A DNA stretch of 36,668 bases from Gammaproteobacteria bacterium (GTDB lineage: Bacteria > Pseudomonadota > Gammaproteobacteria > Chromatiales > Chromatiaceae), in contig JAABSM010000035.1 of NCBI GenBank assembly GCA_011390365.1, positions 1-36,668 of the forward strand, given 5' to 3'. Every line of letters begins with the position of its first letter. Position 1 is the stretch's first letter. Below are positions 6,675-15,111 of this stretch, one piece after another. The notes beneath the pieces are model-generated. The model saw nothing but the letters and a program-made list of their open reading frames with translations. It was not told the DNA's origin and did no database searches. The position numbers were made by a program, and so were the translations under genes.

Positions 6675-8810
6675 TTACCGCCAGCTCCACTTCAGGCTGG
6701 CGAACACCCGCGAGTCGGCGCGGTACTCCGGTCGCACCTCACCATGGTCGCCGTTGAGGTTCTGCAAGGTGATGGCGAATTCGCCATCGGAACCTTGGGC
6801 GTTGACGGTCTTGGCCAGACGCAGGTCGAGCTTGGTATAGCGGCGCTGATCGTCACCGGCGGGCCACTTCATGTAGCCGACCCGATAGAGACCGGCGCTG
6901 GTGTGCCAGCCGCCGGGCCAGCGTTTCATCCATAACAGACTGGTGCTGTTGTTGGGCGCGGAGACCTCCGCATCGCGATCGGTATGGCCGTGGGCGGCGA
7001 TGCGGGTGATGGCGTGGCTGAGGATGAAGCGGCCGAGGTCGGCGTGACGCCAGTCCAGGGTCAGGTCGGCGCCATGGATGCGGATCTTGTCGGAGTTGTA
7101 GAAGATGAAGGCCTTGTAGCTGCCGAAACGGTCGGTCCAGCCGTCCTCCAGTTGCCAGTTGCGCCAGGGATTGCCGGCGAAGCCGATGGGGCGGGCGTAA
7201 CCCTCGGGGACGGCAAAGGGACAGCGCTCGCCATGGGCGCGCGGCTCGTTGTGGACGGTGCTCCACACCGGCGCGTCCCAGGTCGGGGTCTCGGGATCGA
7301 GGATGCAGGACTCGACGTCGATGTAGTGGGCGTACTCCTCGATGAACAGCCGCCCGTTGACCTTCAGGCCGATGTCGTCGAATTCCCCCAGGTAGCCGAG
7401 TTCGGCGAAGCTGAGGGATTCCGGGTCCAGGTCGTGGTAATTCCAGATATCCACGTCGGCCAGGCCGCCCGAGTAGGGGAAGGCCTCCTGTCCATGCTCT
7501 TCGAAGATGGTGGGGGCGCGATAGCCGCGGCCGCCGCTCATACGCAGTGTGTGGCCGCGGGCCAGGGTGTGGTTGAGGGCGATACGGGGCGAGAAGAGCA
7601 GCTCGGTGTTGTAGTGCTTCTCCAGCATGCCGCCGAGGTTGAGCAGCCAGTTGTCGGCGAAGTTCCAGCTCATGTCGCCGAAGATCTGCCACTTGACGCC
7701 CTCTACCTCGCCAAGGCCGTAGAGGTAGTGGTCCGACTCCACCGCGTCGTGGCGGATCTCCGCCCCCAGCGCCGCCTCCAGGTCGTCCCGGGGGGTGAAG
7801 TTGTACTGTATTTGCAGTTCGTTGCGCTGGGATTTCAGATCCGTGTCGATGGGGATCATCGCCAGCGGGGCGATCTCGGCGTCGATGGGGAGCTGGTGGA
7901 CCGTGCTCTCCTCTTCGCGGGAGGAGTGGAACAGGTTGATCGAGAGTCGTGAACCGTGGTCGAGCAGTCGGCCCCAGCGCAATTGCAACAGGCGGCTGGT
8001 GTTGTCCTCGTTGATCCACTCCTCCAGATAATTGCGCTGCCGATCGCCGCGCTGGTCCTGACCGCGGCTGAGGCCGGCCTGGAGCTCCCACTCGTCGGTA
8101 AAGTTGGGGCGATAGTTGGCCTTGAGGTGGACGGTGTAGCGCTCGATCGCCTCCAGCTTGTCCTCGGGATGATCGGCGCGCACCGGGAAGTTGGTCGCCT
8201 CGCGCGCCGACCCGCTCAGCCGCCAGGCGATGCCGTTCACCTCGCCGCCGCCGCGCAGGTAGAGTTCGCGCATATCCTGGTCGCCATAGCGGGCGGTTAG
8301 CGAATTTCCCTGCTCTTGCAGCGGATCGCGGGTGATGATGTTGATCACCCCCTGGAAGGCGGCGGCGCCGTAGGTCGCCTGGTTGGGGCCGCGTACCACC
8401 TCGATGCGGTCGATATCCTCCACCCGCAGCGGCAGATCCTGCCACTCGACATTTCCCCACAACGGATTCTGTACCGATTGGCCGTCGATCATCACCAGCA
8501 CTCGGCGCGGAAGGTTATCCCCCAGGCCGTGGTTGACCACCAGCGGTGAGCGGCTTGGCGACTCCCCCACCTGAAAACCGGGGACCAGGCGCAGCAGCTC
8601 ATGGATCTCGGAAAACCCCGATGCGTGAATCATCTCGTGGTCGATGATGAACACCGGGGCCGGGCTTTCATGGGGCGTGAGCAGCAGGCGCGAGGCGGTC
8701 GCCATTTTGTGAAAATCCACGAACAGGATCTCCCGGTCAGCGGCGCTCGCCGTCGACAATGGGCAGGAGAGGGCAGCAAGGCAGCAGGCGGCAAGGGTTG
8801 CTAGGCGCAT
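6675..8810 (-). CDS. TonB-dependent outer-membrane receptor
   Basis: 711-residue outer-membrane beta-barrel receptor. The signal peptide is MRLATLAACCLAALSCPLSTASA. The plug domain has PVFIIDHEMIHASGFSEIHELLRLVPGFQVG, then RRVLVMIDGQSVQNPLWGNVEWQDLP, then the hallmark IDRIEVVRGPNQATYGAAAFQGVINIITR. The rest is alternating barrel strands, ending in LKWSWR, an aromatic-rich last strand. The start is the ATG at 8810; the TTG just before it adds one residue only. The ribosome-binding site is weak. The class resembles cobalamin/siderophore or catecholate receptors with a short plug and no N-terminal signalling domain. The substrate cannot be told. No TonB, ExbBD or ABC transporter gene is nearby. 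It is divergent from the methyltransferase gene, with 192 bases between them. Confidence 0.95.
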   Translation of the reverse strand: MRLATLAACCLAALSCPLSTASAADREILFVDFHKMATASRLLLTPHESPAPVFIIDHEMIHASGFSEIHELLRLVPGFQVGESPSRSPLVVNHGLGDNLPRRVLVMIDGQSVQNPLWGNVEWQDLPLRVEDIDRIEVVRGPNQATYGAAAFQGVINIITRDPLQEQGNSLTARYGDQDMRELYLRGGGEVNGIAWRLSGSAREATNFPVRADHPEDKLEAIERYTVHLKANYRPNFTDEWELQAGLSRGQDQRGDRQRNYLEEWINEDNTSRLLQLRWGRLLDHGSRLSINLFHSSREEESTVHQLPIDAEIAPLAMIPIDTDLKSQRNELQIQYNFTPRDDLEAALGAEIRHDAVESDHYLYGLGEVEGVKWQIFGDMSWNFADNWLLNLGGMLEKHYNTELLFSPRIALNHTLARGHTLRMSGGRGYRAPTIFEEHGQEAFPYSGGLADVDIWNYHDLDPESLSFAELGYLGEFDDIGLKVNGRLFIEEYAHYIDVESCILDPETPTWDAPVWSTVHNEPRAHGERCPFAVPEGYARPIGFAGNPWRNWQLEDGWTDRFGSYKAFIFYNSDKIRIHGADLTLDWRHADLGRFILSHAITRIAAHGHTDRDAEVSAPNNSTSLLWMKRWPGGWHTSAGLYRVGYMKWPAGDDQRRYTKLDLRLAKTVNAQGSDGEFAITLQNLNGDHGEVRPEYRADSRVFASLKWSWR

Positions 8811-9002
8811 CAAGGGTTACCCGTGCATGGTCGTGGTGTGAACGGAAGATGACTCAAAGCATATCATGCGACACCAAAGGGTGAATTTTACCACGGGTCA
8901 TTTGCCAGAGAGTGCGCAAAAACGCCGTTACCTTCCCTCGTTCTTTTGAAATGATGGTATGTTATCGCCTGTCGGGACAATTGACCAATCGAGATCGGCG
9001 GG

Positions 9003-9770
9003 ATGAGTGAGGCCATGAAAAAAACGATCGCCGCGGGGGCCGCCGGCGCCGTGCGACCCAGGGTCGTGGAGCGCCGGGGCGAGCGACGCCTCTACTTCGA
9101 CCGGCGGCATGTGCAAAGCGCCATGCGCCTCGATGACCCCCATGCCCTGGTGCTCCCCTATACCCGCTACATGATGGCCTGCCTGTTGTTCGCGCCGACG
9201 CCCGCGGATATCCTGATCGCGGGGTTGGGAGGCGGCTCCCTGCCCAGGTTCTGCCACCGCTATCTGCCGGGCTGTCGGGTGACGGCGGTGGAGATCAGCG
9301 AAGAGATCATCGCCCTGCGCGAACACTTCCAACTGCCGGATGACCCCAGGTTGCGCATTATCCATGCGGACGCACTGGATTTCTTCGCCGGGACTCGGGA
9401 GCGCTTCGACATCATTCTCCTCGACGCCTTCGACGCCGATGGCATCTCCGAGAGCTTCGTCGCGCCCCCCTTCTATCCCGCCGTCGCCTCCTGCCTCAAG
9501 CCCGCGGGCGTGCTCTGCGCCAACCTCACCGGCGATCGCCGCCGATGGGACGGCCACCTCAACCGCCTGTGGGGCAGCTTCAATCGTCGCGTACGGGTGC
9601 TCCCCGTTCCCGAAGAGCCCGGGCAATACCTCGCCCTGGCCTTTCACGACCCCGATCTCTATCGCAACCCCGTTGGCCTCAAGGCCAACGCCCGGGCGCT
9701 GGCCGGGGTGGCGCCGCTGGATTTCGATCGCCTGTTGAAGTGGCTGGTGGAGGAGGATGGAGCGTCTTGA
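9003..9770 (+). CDS. Spermidine-synthase-like class I SAM-dependent methyltransferase-fold protein
   Basis: 255-residue protein with the polyamine-synthase/SAM-binding Rossmann fold. Motif I is ILIAGLGGGSLPRF (about residue 69). Motif II is VTAVEISEEIIALREHF, whose acidic Glu would bind the ribose. IIHADALDFF and FDIILLDAFDADGI complete the cofactor pocket. It is shorter than true spermidine synthase and lacks its N-terminal beta-hairpin domain except for RRLYFDRRHVQSAMRLDDP. A role in polyamine synthesis is therefore not established, and it may be one of the many stand-alone SpeE-like proteins of unknown substrate. The ATG at 9003 has weak GGCGGG upstream. The ATG at 9015 (MKKT) with GTGAGG before it is an alternative. 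It is convergent with the MBL-fold gene, 47 bases apart. Confidence 0.88.
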   Translation: MSEAMKKTIAAGAAGAVRPRVVERRGERRLYFDRRHVQSAMRLDDPHALVLPYTRYMMACLLFAPTPADILIAGLGGGSLPRFCHRYLPGCRVTAVEISEEIIALREHFQLPDDPRLRIIHADALDFFAGTRERFDIILLDAFDADGISESFVAPPFYPAVASCLKPAGVLCANLTGDRRRWDGHLNRLWGSFNRRVRVLPVPEEPGQYLALAFHDPDLYRNPVGLKANARALAGVAPLDFDRLLKWLVEEDGAS

Positions 9771-9817
9771 AGACCTCGCCGCGGCGCGCCGGTCGCCGCT
9801 GGCTCGGGCTCTGGAGA

Positions 9818-10666
9818 TCAATCCTTCAGCTTCTTACCATCATAGACCAGCTTGTCGCCGGGGACGATGACCTTGGTCTTGACGCCCAGTTTGTCGGCTT
9901 CGGCGACGAACGGGTCCATGCTCTGGGCGAGGATGCCGAAGGTACCCCAGTGAATGGGCGTCGCAAGCCCGGCCTTCACCGCCTTGCCGGCCTTTGCCGC
10001 CCATTCAGGCCCCATGGTGAAATGATCGCCGGCGCATAGCAGCGCCAGATCGGGGGCGAAGCGTTCGCCGATCAGCGCCATATCGCCAAAGTAGTCGGTG
10101 TCGCCGGTATGATAGATGGTGGGACCGTCCTTGATACTGACCACGAAGCCGGCGGGGTTGCCGGCATAGACCACCGGGGCGCGCTTGGCGTCATCCTCGG
10201 CGAAGGGGTCGTCGAGGCCGCTGGAGTGCATCGCCGGGGTCATGGTGATAGCGACCTCGCCATCGGCCACCTCGATGGTGCCGCCCATGTTCATCAGGGT
10301 ATCGAAGCCCATCTGATCGCCGGGATAGCCCTTGAGCTTGGCCATCACCTTGCCCAGCTCCGGCTGACCGACCAACCGTGCGCCGGTCTTGTTGGCGATC
10401 GGACTGGCATCGGCGACGTGGTCGCGATGGCCATGGGTGAGCAGCACATAGTCGACCCGTTCCAGATTGTCGACCGGCTGGTCATCCTTGCGAGGGTTCT
10501 TGGGGTTGCCGAGCCAGGGGTCGATCATCAGCACCGCCCCCTTGGGGGTGACGATCTCGACGGTGGCATGGCCATGCCAGATGACCTGGGTCTCGCCGGC
10601 GTATGTCGTGGCCGAGACCGCAAGCAGAGCCAAGCCGGCGAGCAGTGCGGAAAAAGGTTTGCGCAT
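9818..10666 (-). CDS. Periplasmic metallo-beta-lactamase-fold hydrolase (UPF0173-like)
   Basis: 282-residue protein. The signal peptide MRKPFSALLAGLALLAVSATTYA places it in the periplasm. The MBL motif LTHGHRDH (HxHxDH) is at about residue 77. HTGDTDYFGD (about 185) and PIHWGTF supply further metal ligands. The start TQVIWHGHATVEI and VLMIDPWLGNP are typical of UPF0173-type metal-dependent hydrolases, most of which are cytoplasmic, so the signal peptide is unusual. AGAGGA lies 7 bases before the ATG. It follows soxB in the same direction after 133 bases with a strong hairpin between. Co-transcription is uncertain. It might serve sulfur metabolism (SoxH and related MBL proteins occur in sox clusters), but this link is inferred from position only. 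Confidence 0.9.
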   Translation of the reverse strand: MRKPFSALLAGLALLAVSATTYAGETQVIWHGHATVEIVTPKGAVLMIDPWLGNPKNPRKDDQPVDNLERVDYVLLTHGHRDHVADASPIANKTGARLVGQPELGKVMAKLKGYPGDQMGFDTLMNMGGTIEVADGEVAITMTPAMHSSGLDDPFAEDDAKRAPVVYAGNPAGFVVSIKDGPTIYHTGDTDYFGDMALIGERFAPDLALLCAGDHFTMGPEWAAKAGKAVKAGLATPIHWGTFGILAQSMDPFVAEADKLGVKTKVIVPGDKLVYDGKKLKD

Positions 10667-10749
10667 TATTCGATCCTCTAGCTTGGGGGTTAGGTTCCGT
10701 CTTCCATTCGATTTCGCGATGGGGCTTTCGCGACGGGGCGATATCCTTG

Positions 10750-10778
10750 TGGAGCGCCGGGCTCAGCTCGGCGCTCCA
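10750..10778 (-). terminator. Hairpin after soxB
   Basis: TGGAGCGCCG (10750-10759) pairs with CGGCGCTCCA (10769-10778), with an extra GCT/AGC inside the loop. It lies 22 bases past the soxB stop on the minus strand. The T-run is poor, so it is a probable but not ideal terminator. Confidence 0.5.
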
Positions 10779-10799
10779 GTCAATGGCGGAGACGCCAGG

Positions 10800-12575
10800 C
10801 TATGCCGGATATTCCGCGATCCCGGGATTGCCCTTCACGCCCTTCAGTTTGGGGGTATTGAGCTTGTCGATCTTGACCGTCTTCTGGTCGCGCAGGTAGT
10901 CGGCGACCACCTCCCAGACCGGTCGACCGGGGGACTTGGCGCCCACGGTGGCCCAGCCGGCGACCATGTACTTCTTGTTGGCCTCGATCCGGGTGCCGTC
11001 GTTCAGGGCCATGTCGGTGATGCGCTTGCCAAAGCCCGCGGCGGGTTCGCAGACGTAATCGAGGCCGCCTACGCGCACCATGTCGCCGCCCTGCTGGAAG
11101 TAGGGGTCCTCGTTGAAGAGGTTGTCGGCGACATCTTCCAGGATCAGCTTGATCTCCTCGCCGCTCATCTCCCGGCGATAGGTCTCGGGATAGGTGATGC
11201 AGGTCTGGTCCATCACGTTGTCCATGGTGATGGTCTGGCCTGGCAGTACCGTGGTGCCCCAGCGGAAGCCCGGGGAGAGGCTGATCTGGGCGTCGTTGAC
11301 CTTGGTCAGGGCATCGCAGATCACCTGATCGAAGGTGCCATTGAAGTTGCCGCGGCGGTAGAGGGTCTCCTCGGCGGTGGCCAGCTTCTCTTCCAGTTGA
11401 TCCTTGTAGGGGGCGCGCACCTCGTCGATGTAGGCCTGCATCTCGGCGTCGGCGTCGAGCAGGTTGGAGAAGACCGGCAGCAGGCGGTACTGGTAGCCGC
11501 GCATCTTGCCGTCGCGCACGTCGATGTCCATTACGCCCACGAACTTGCCATTGGAGCCGGCGTTGGTGACCAGGGTCTTGCCGCCCGGGTTCTCGATCAG
11601 GGTCGGGGCGGGCATGCCGTCGTGGGTGTGACCGCCCAGGATGACGTCGATGCCGGTGACCCGGGAGGCCATCTTGAGGTCCACGTCCATGCCGTTGTGG
11701 GAGATCACCACCACCAGGTCCGGCTTCTCGTTCTCGCGCACCTCATCGATGATCTCCTGCATGCGTTCGTCCTGGATGCCGAAGGTCCAGTCGGGGATGA
11801 AGCGAGAGGGGTTGGCGATGGGGGTGTAGGGGAAGGCCTGACCGATCACCGCGACCTTTGCACCGCCCACCCCCTTGATGGTGTAGGGCTTGAAGGCGAG
11901 GCCGCGATCCTCGTCGAAATGCTCGAAATCCTCGAAGCGGTAGTCGAACAGGGCATCCTCGGTGACCTTGACGTTCTGGGCCACGAAATCGCCGTTGAAG
12001 GCCTTGACGTTTTTGATCACCTCCTCGTCGAGGTAGGTGAACTCCCAGTGACCGGTCATCACCTCCACGCCGAGGCGGTTGCAGGCCCCGACCATGTCCA
12101 TGCCGCGGGTCCAGTAGGCGGTGCCGGAGCCCTGCCAGGTGTCGCCGCCGTCCAGCAGCAGGCTGTTGCCGTCGCCGGCCTCGCTGCGCAGACGATCGAC
12201 CAGGGTCTTTATGTGGGCGAAGCCGCCCACCTTGCCGTATTTCTCGGCCGCCTCGGGAAAGTCGAGGTAGCTGAAGGCGTGGGCCTCGATGCCGCCGGGC
12301 TCGATGTCGAAATGCTTGAGCAGGTGGTGGCCCACCAGGTGGGGGGCCTTGCCGTAGGCGTTGCCCAGCCCGAGGTTGACGTTGGGCTCCCGGAAATGGA
12401 TCGGATTGAGCTGGGCGTGGGTGTCGGTGATGTGCAGCAGACGCACATTGCCGTACTTGGGGGTTTCGTACAGATCGGAAGGTTTGCGCATGGCGGCGAA
12501 ACTGGAGACGGGCAGCATGCCGGCGGCGCCGGCGAGGCCCATCAGGCGGATGAATTCTCTTCTGGAAATACTCAT
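10800..12575 (-). CDS. soxB: Thiosulfohydrolase SoxB
   Basis: 591-residue periplasmic SoxB, a dimanganese enzyme of the metallophosphoesterase/5'-nucleotidase family that hydrolyses sulfate from the S-sulfonate bound to SoxYZ. The N-terminus SRREFIRLMGLAGAAG is a Tat signal (twin Arg at 5-6). The metal site shows LHITDTHAQLNP (Asp51, His53), LLDGGDTWQG, GHWEFTY (the SoxB form of the GNHE motif), VVISHNGMDVD and DVILGGHTHDGMP. A 5'-nucleotidase C-terminal domain follows. The start at 12575 is chosen because it places the Tat motif at residue 4. A longer frame to 12695 adds 40 unlikely residues and runs into the terminator region. The ribosome-binding site is weak (GAAGAG at about 10 bases). 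It lies 200 bases downstream of soxL, beyond a terminator-like hairpin, so it may have its own promoter. Confidence 0.97.
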   Translation of the reverse strand: MSISRREFIRLMGLAGAAGMLPVSSFAAMRKPSDLYETPKYGNVRLLHITDTHAQLNPIHFREPNVNLGLGNAYGKAPHLVGHHLLKHFDIEPGGIEAHAFSYLDFPEAAEKYGKVGGFAHIKTLVDRLRSEAGDGNSLLLDGGDTWQGSGTAYWTRGMDMVGACNRLGVEVMTGHWEFTYLDEEVIKNVKAFNGDFVAQNVKVTEDALFDYRFEDFEHFDEDRGLAFKPYTIKGVGGAKVAVIGQAFPYTPIANPSRFIPDWTFGIQDERMQEIIDEVRENEKPDLVVVISHNGMDVDLKMASRVTGIDVILGGHTHDGMPAPTLIENPGGKTLVTNAGSNGKFVGVMDIDVRDGKMRGYQYRLLPVFSNLLDADAEMQAYIDEVRAPYKDQLEEKLATAEETLYRRGNFNGTFDQVICDALTKVNDAQISLSPGFRWGTTVLPGQTITMDNVMDQTCITYPETYRREMSGEEIKLILEDVADNLFNEDPYFQQGGDMVRVGGLDYVCEPAAGFGKRITDMALNDGTRIEANKKYMVAGWATVGAKSPGRPVWEVVADYLRDQKTVKIDKLNTPKLKGVKGNPGIAEYPA

Positions 12576-12696
12576 ATCACTAAGACTCTTCAGGCTCTGG
12601 ATGTTGATGTTTGGGGCAAGGGTAACATTGTGCCACAGACTCGGCTGCCGGACTGCTTCGGTTCCGGGAGGGGTGGCGGCCCTGATTGGATTCACG

Positions 12697-12732
12697 AAAA
12701 AAAGCGACCGCTCCTTGCGGATGACGGTCGCT
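12697..12732 (-). terminator. Intrinsic terminator or attenuator between soxL and soxB
   Basis: On the minus strand AGCGACCG (12732-12725) is followed by a 14-nt loop (which can itself pair TCC/GGA), then CGGTCGCT (12710-12703) and a run of seven T (12703-12697). This is the best intrinsic terminator in the window. It lies 43 bases past the soxL stop and ends about 120 bases before soxB. Confidence 0.8.
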
Positions 12733-12775
12733 GATCGGCTCTATCAAACAGCTAGCACCTGTACGTGCAACAGGT

Positions 12776-13447
12776 CTATTTACTCACGGTGCTGAGGCCG
12801 GCGGTGACCCAATCCTGCATGCCGCCGCGGTACCACTTCAGCTTGTAAGGGGGGTAGCCGAGCTTGACCAGGGTCTTGATGTTGAGGGAAGACTGGGGGC
12901 ACCACATGCCGTTACAGAACAACACCAGGGTCTTGGCGGTGCGAAAGTCCCACTGGCCGTTGACCAGGTGGGCGCCGAACTGCTCGGTGAGGATCTCGGT
13001 GAGGGTCTCCGCCTCCGCTTCCAGTTCGAAGGTACCCTGGACCTCCATGTTGATCTTGTTCCAGGGGATGTTGACCGAACCGGGGATGGTACCGCGGGCT
13101 ACCCACTCGGGGGTGCGGGAATCCACCACCATCACGCTCTTGTCGCCGTTGTGGATGCGCTTGAGGTGACCGAGCACCTCCAGCTCTCCCAACGTCTCGA
13201 CCCCGGGGACCGCATGCATCGGCTGGATACAGAACGGAGGACAGTGGCGCCCGGTCTTGGAGTAGGCCTCGGGGATAGTGGCTTCGCTGCTGGCGGCGCG
13301 GCGAATGACCATCTCCTTGCCGTGGTGGTTGACCTCGACCGACTCCATGGTCGGGGTGATCTTGTTGCTCTCCGCGGCGAATGCTCCGGGGGCGGCGAAC
13401 AGCAATGCGCCGACGGCGGCTGCGCCGATCAGATGTTTCAATTTCAT
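12776..13447 (-). CDS. soxL: Periplasmic rhodanese-like sulfurtransferase SoxL
   Basis: 223-residue exported rhodanese. The signal peptide is MKLKHLIGAAAVGALLFAAPGAFA. The single rhodanese domain has VMVVDSRTPEWVARGTIPGSVNIPW (CDC25-like entry motif), and the active-site loop FCNGMWCPQS with catalytic Cys178 and a second Cys183. WYRGGMQDWVTAGL closes the domain. An N-terminal CPPFC pair (Cys69, Cys73) could form a disulfide or a second redox site. AGGAG lies 8 bases upstream of the ATG. The gene follows soxK after 22 bases, matching the soxXAKL order known from Allochromatium vinosum, where the product is thought to help sulfane-sulfur transfer in thiosulfate oxidation. The exact acceptor is unknown. 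Confidence 0.9.
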   Translation of the reverse strand: MKLKHLIGAAAVGALLFAAPGAFAAESNKITPTMESVEVNHHGKEMVIRRAASSEATIPEAYSKTGRHCPPFCIQPMHAVPGVETLGELEVLGHLKRIHNGDKSVMVVDSRTPEWVARGTIPGSVNIPWNKINMEVQGTFELEAEAETLTEILTEQFGAHLVNGQWDFRTAKTLVLFCNGMWCPQSSLNIKTLVKLGYPPYKLKWYRGGMQDWVTAGLSTVSK

Positions 13448-13469
13448 GGGTTACACTCCTGGGACGGGT

Positions 13470-13820
13470 TCAATACTTGAGATAAGAGGGGGCCTTGAAG
13501 GGGCCTTGTTGGGCCACCGCCTGATCATGGCCCAGTTCGCCCTGCATGCCGGCCTTTTTCGCCAGCTTCGCCGCTTCCTTCAGGTCGCCGGCATCAAGGG
13601 CCTTTTTCGCCCCCTTCAGCATCTTGCCCGTATCCCGCCATTCGCCATTGACCGAGGCCGCCTTCTTGCGTTTGGCATCCGCCTCTTCGATCATCTTGGC
13701 CACCGATTCGGCGCTGAGGTCGCCGCCGCCGTGGCTGCCGGCCTGAACGTTGCCCGCGAGCAGCGAGCCGCCGAGCAGGATCGCCGCCGAGGCCGTGCCA
13801 ATCGTCATCATCTTCTTCAT
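13470..13820 (-). CDS. soxK: SoxAX-binding protein SoxK (SAXB)
   Basis: Small exported protein of 116 residues. The signal peptide is MKKMMTIGTASAAILLGGSLLAGNVQA. The mature part is helical and Lys/Ala-rich (EEADAKRKKAASVNGEWRD, then KGAKKALDAGDLKEAAKLAKKA), ending FKAPSYLKY. This fits SoxK, the third subunit that stabilises and activates SoxAX in some sulfur oxidisers. The ATG at 13820 has GGAG 8 bases upstream. A frame extending to 13895 adds 25 residues before the signal peptide and is rejected. It sits 37 bases after soxA and 22 before soxL, in one operon. The call rests on size, composition and position between soxA and soxL, since SoxK proteins have no catalytic motif. Confidence 0.85.
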   Translation of the reverse strand: MKKMMTIGTASAAILLGGSLLAGNVQAGSHGGGDLSAESVAKMIEEADAKRKKAASVNGEWRDTGKMLKGAKKALDAGDLKEAAKLAKKAGMQGELGHDQAVAQQGPFKAPSYLKY

Positions 13821-13857
13821 AATCAACTCTCCAGATTCCGTTGTTCGCTCGCCCGGA

Positions 13858-14700
13858 TTACTTGCGCGCACCAGGGCCGTTGAGCTCAAGCCCATTGTTC
13901 ATGTACGTGAGGAAGTATTCGAGGTTGCGATACTCCTCGCCATGGGCGTCGAAGGGTTTGGCGCGGACCTGCTTGTTGCAGCCGGTGAAGCGGCGGTGCA
14001 GGGTGCCGACGGTGCCCCACTTGGAGCGATAGACCGGAAAGTGGGTGGTGTGGCCCAGCGCGGGGCTGAGGATCTCGGTGCGCAGGCGCATGCCGGCGTT
14101 CTGCAGGTGGCAGTGGGCGCAGGAGAAGTTGAGCTGGCCGCGACGGGAGTAGTAGAACTTCTTGCCGTCCTCGTAGGCCTCCAGCGCGCGGGGATCATCC
14201 TCGGGCACCTCCACGTTGGTGATCTGGCCGCGGGATTCGTAGGCGATGTAGGAGACGATGTCGTTGATCGGTCCCTTCTTGTACTTCAGCGGCTCCTCGC
14301 CGTTGTCCTCGCGGCACTTGTTGAGCGCCCATTCGAGGGTGACGACCATGCCTTTCTCCTTGTCCCAATGCGGGAAGTTGCCCTTCATCGCCGGCCCTTC
14401 GGGAAAGCAGTCGGAATAGGTCTTGCCGTTGGCGAAGGGGGTATCCCACATATCCTTGCCGGCGTCGATGAACGGCTCATAGGGCGGGAACTCCTCGATC
14501 GCCTCCCAGTTCTCACGCCCGATGGGGTCGATGGAGTAGGCGCCGTTGACGAAATCTTCCTTGGGCACGTCCGGGAAGCGCTCGTAGAAGAAGTTGCGGA
14601 AGGCCTCGCGATCCTCCTCTGGACCCGCCTGGGCGGTAACCGCCATGCCGGCGCCCAGCGCCAGCGCGAACATGCCCGTGAACATCTTAGAAATCTTCAT
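13858..14700 (-). CDS. soxA: Sulfur oxidation c-type cytochrome SoxA
   Basis: 280-residue catalytic subunit of the SoxAX cytochrome, which oxidatively joins thiosulfate to the SoxYZ carrier Cys in the periplasm. The signal peptide is MKISKMFTGMFALALGAGMAVTAQA. The sequence has one haem motif, CAHCH (194-198). The N-terminal half keeps only Cys98 and Cys129, the disulfide pair expected where a second haem is lost. Cys241 in FTGCNKQVRAKPF is the active-site persulfide ligand. The protein is therefore the single-haem form, which fits the presence of soxK and a SoxAXK trimer. GGAGG lies 6-7 bases before the ATG. It follows soxX after 30 bases. Confidence 0.96.
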   Translation of the reverse strand: MKISKMFTGMFALALGAGMAVTAQAGPEEDREAFRNFFYERFPDVPKEDFVNGAYSIDPIGRENWEAIEEFPPYEPFIDAGKDMWDTPFANGKTYSDCFPEGPAMKGNFPHWDKEKGMVVTLEWALNKCREDNGEEPLKYKKGPINDIVSYIAYESRGQITNVEVPEDDPRALEAYEDGKKFYYSRRGQLNFSCAHCHLQNAGMRLRTEILSPALGHTTHFPVYRSKWGTVGTLHRRFTGCNKQVRAKPFDAHGEEYRNLEYFLTYMNNGLELNGPGARK

Positions 14701-14730
14701 TTATATCCTCCAGTTACTCAGGCTTGTCGC

Positions 14731-15105
14731 TTACAGGGTCCAGATGAAATCAACCACTTGCTCCAGCTCTTCAGTAGAGATGATCTGGTGCTTGCCGAAG
14801 GGGGGCATGCTCGACTCCGGATTGACGGCGGTGGCGTCCCAGATCTGAGCCTTGAGTTTCTCCCGATCCGGATAGCGCACCTTCATGACGAGCAGGGGCG
14901 GGCCGATGTTGCCGGGGCTTTCGCCGCCCTCGATCTGGTGGCAGGCAAGGCAGTTGCCCTTGCTGCGATCGAAGGCGACCGCCTTGCCGGCCTCGACCGA
15001 CTCTTCGGCGCCGGCTAGCGCCGCGCTGCTGATCACGGCGGCGCCCGATGTCAGGCTCGCCAGAGCGAGCGCTAGACCAGCCCCTTTGAATTTCTTTATT
15101 GCCAT
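14731..15105 (-). CDS. soxX: Sulfur oxidation c-type cytochrome SoxX
   Basis: 124-residue monohaem cytochrome c, the electron-accepting subunit of SoxAX. The signal peptide is MAIKKFKGAGLALALASLTSG and onwards to ALAGA. Haem binding is at CLACH (52-56), followed by NIGPPLLVMKVRYPD. Met100 in SSMPPFG is the likely distal ligand. The start at 15105 has AGGAGG 9 bases upstream; a TTG two codons earlier is not needed. It is the first gene of the soxXAKL run. A weak promoter (CATAAT-like at about 15208-15213 on the minus strand with a poor -35) may lie 100 bases upstream, but this is uncertain. Confidence 0.95.
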   Translation of the reverse strand: MAIKKFKGAGLALALASLTSGAAVISSAALAGAEESVEAGKAVAFDRSKGNCLACHQIEGGESPGNIGPPLLVMKVRYPDREKLKAQIWDATAVNPESSMPPFGKHQIISTEELEQVVDFIWTL

Positions 15106-15111
15106 TCCCAA

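Noticed and set aside
10467-12734. 755-codon plus-strand frame opposite soxB
   Set aside because: soxB is unambiguous on the other strand; the frame has His/Gly/Ala-rich shadow composition.
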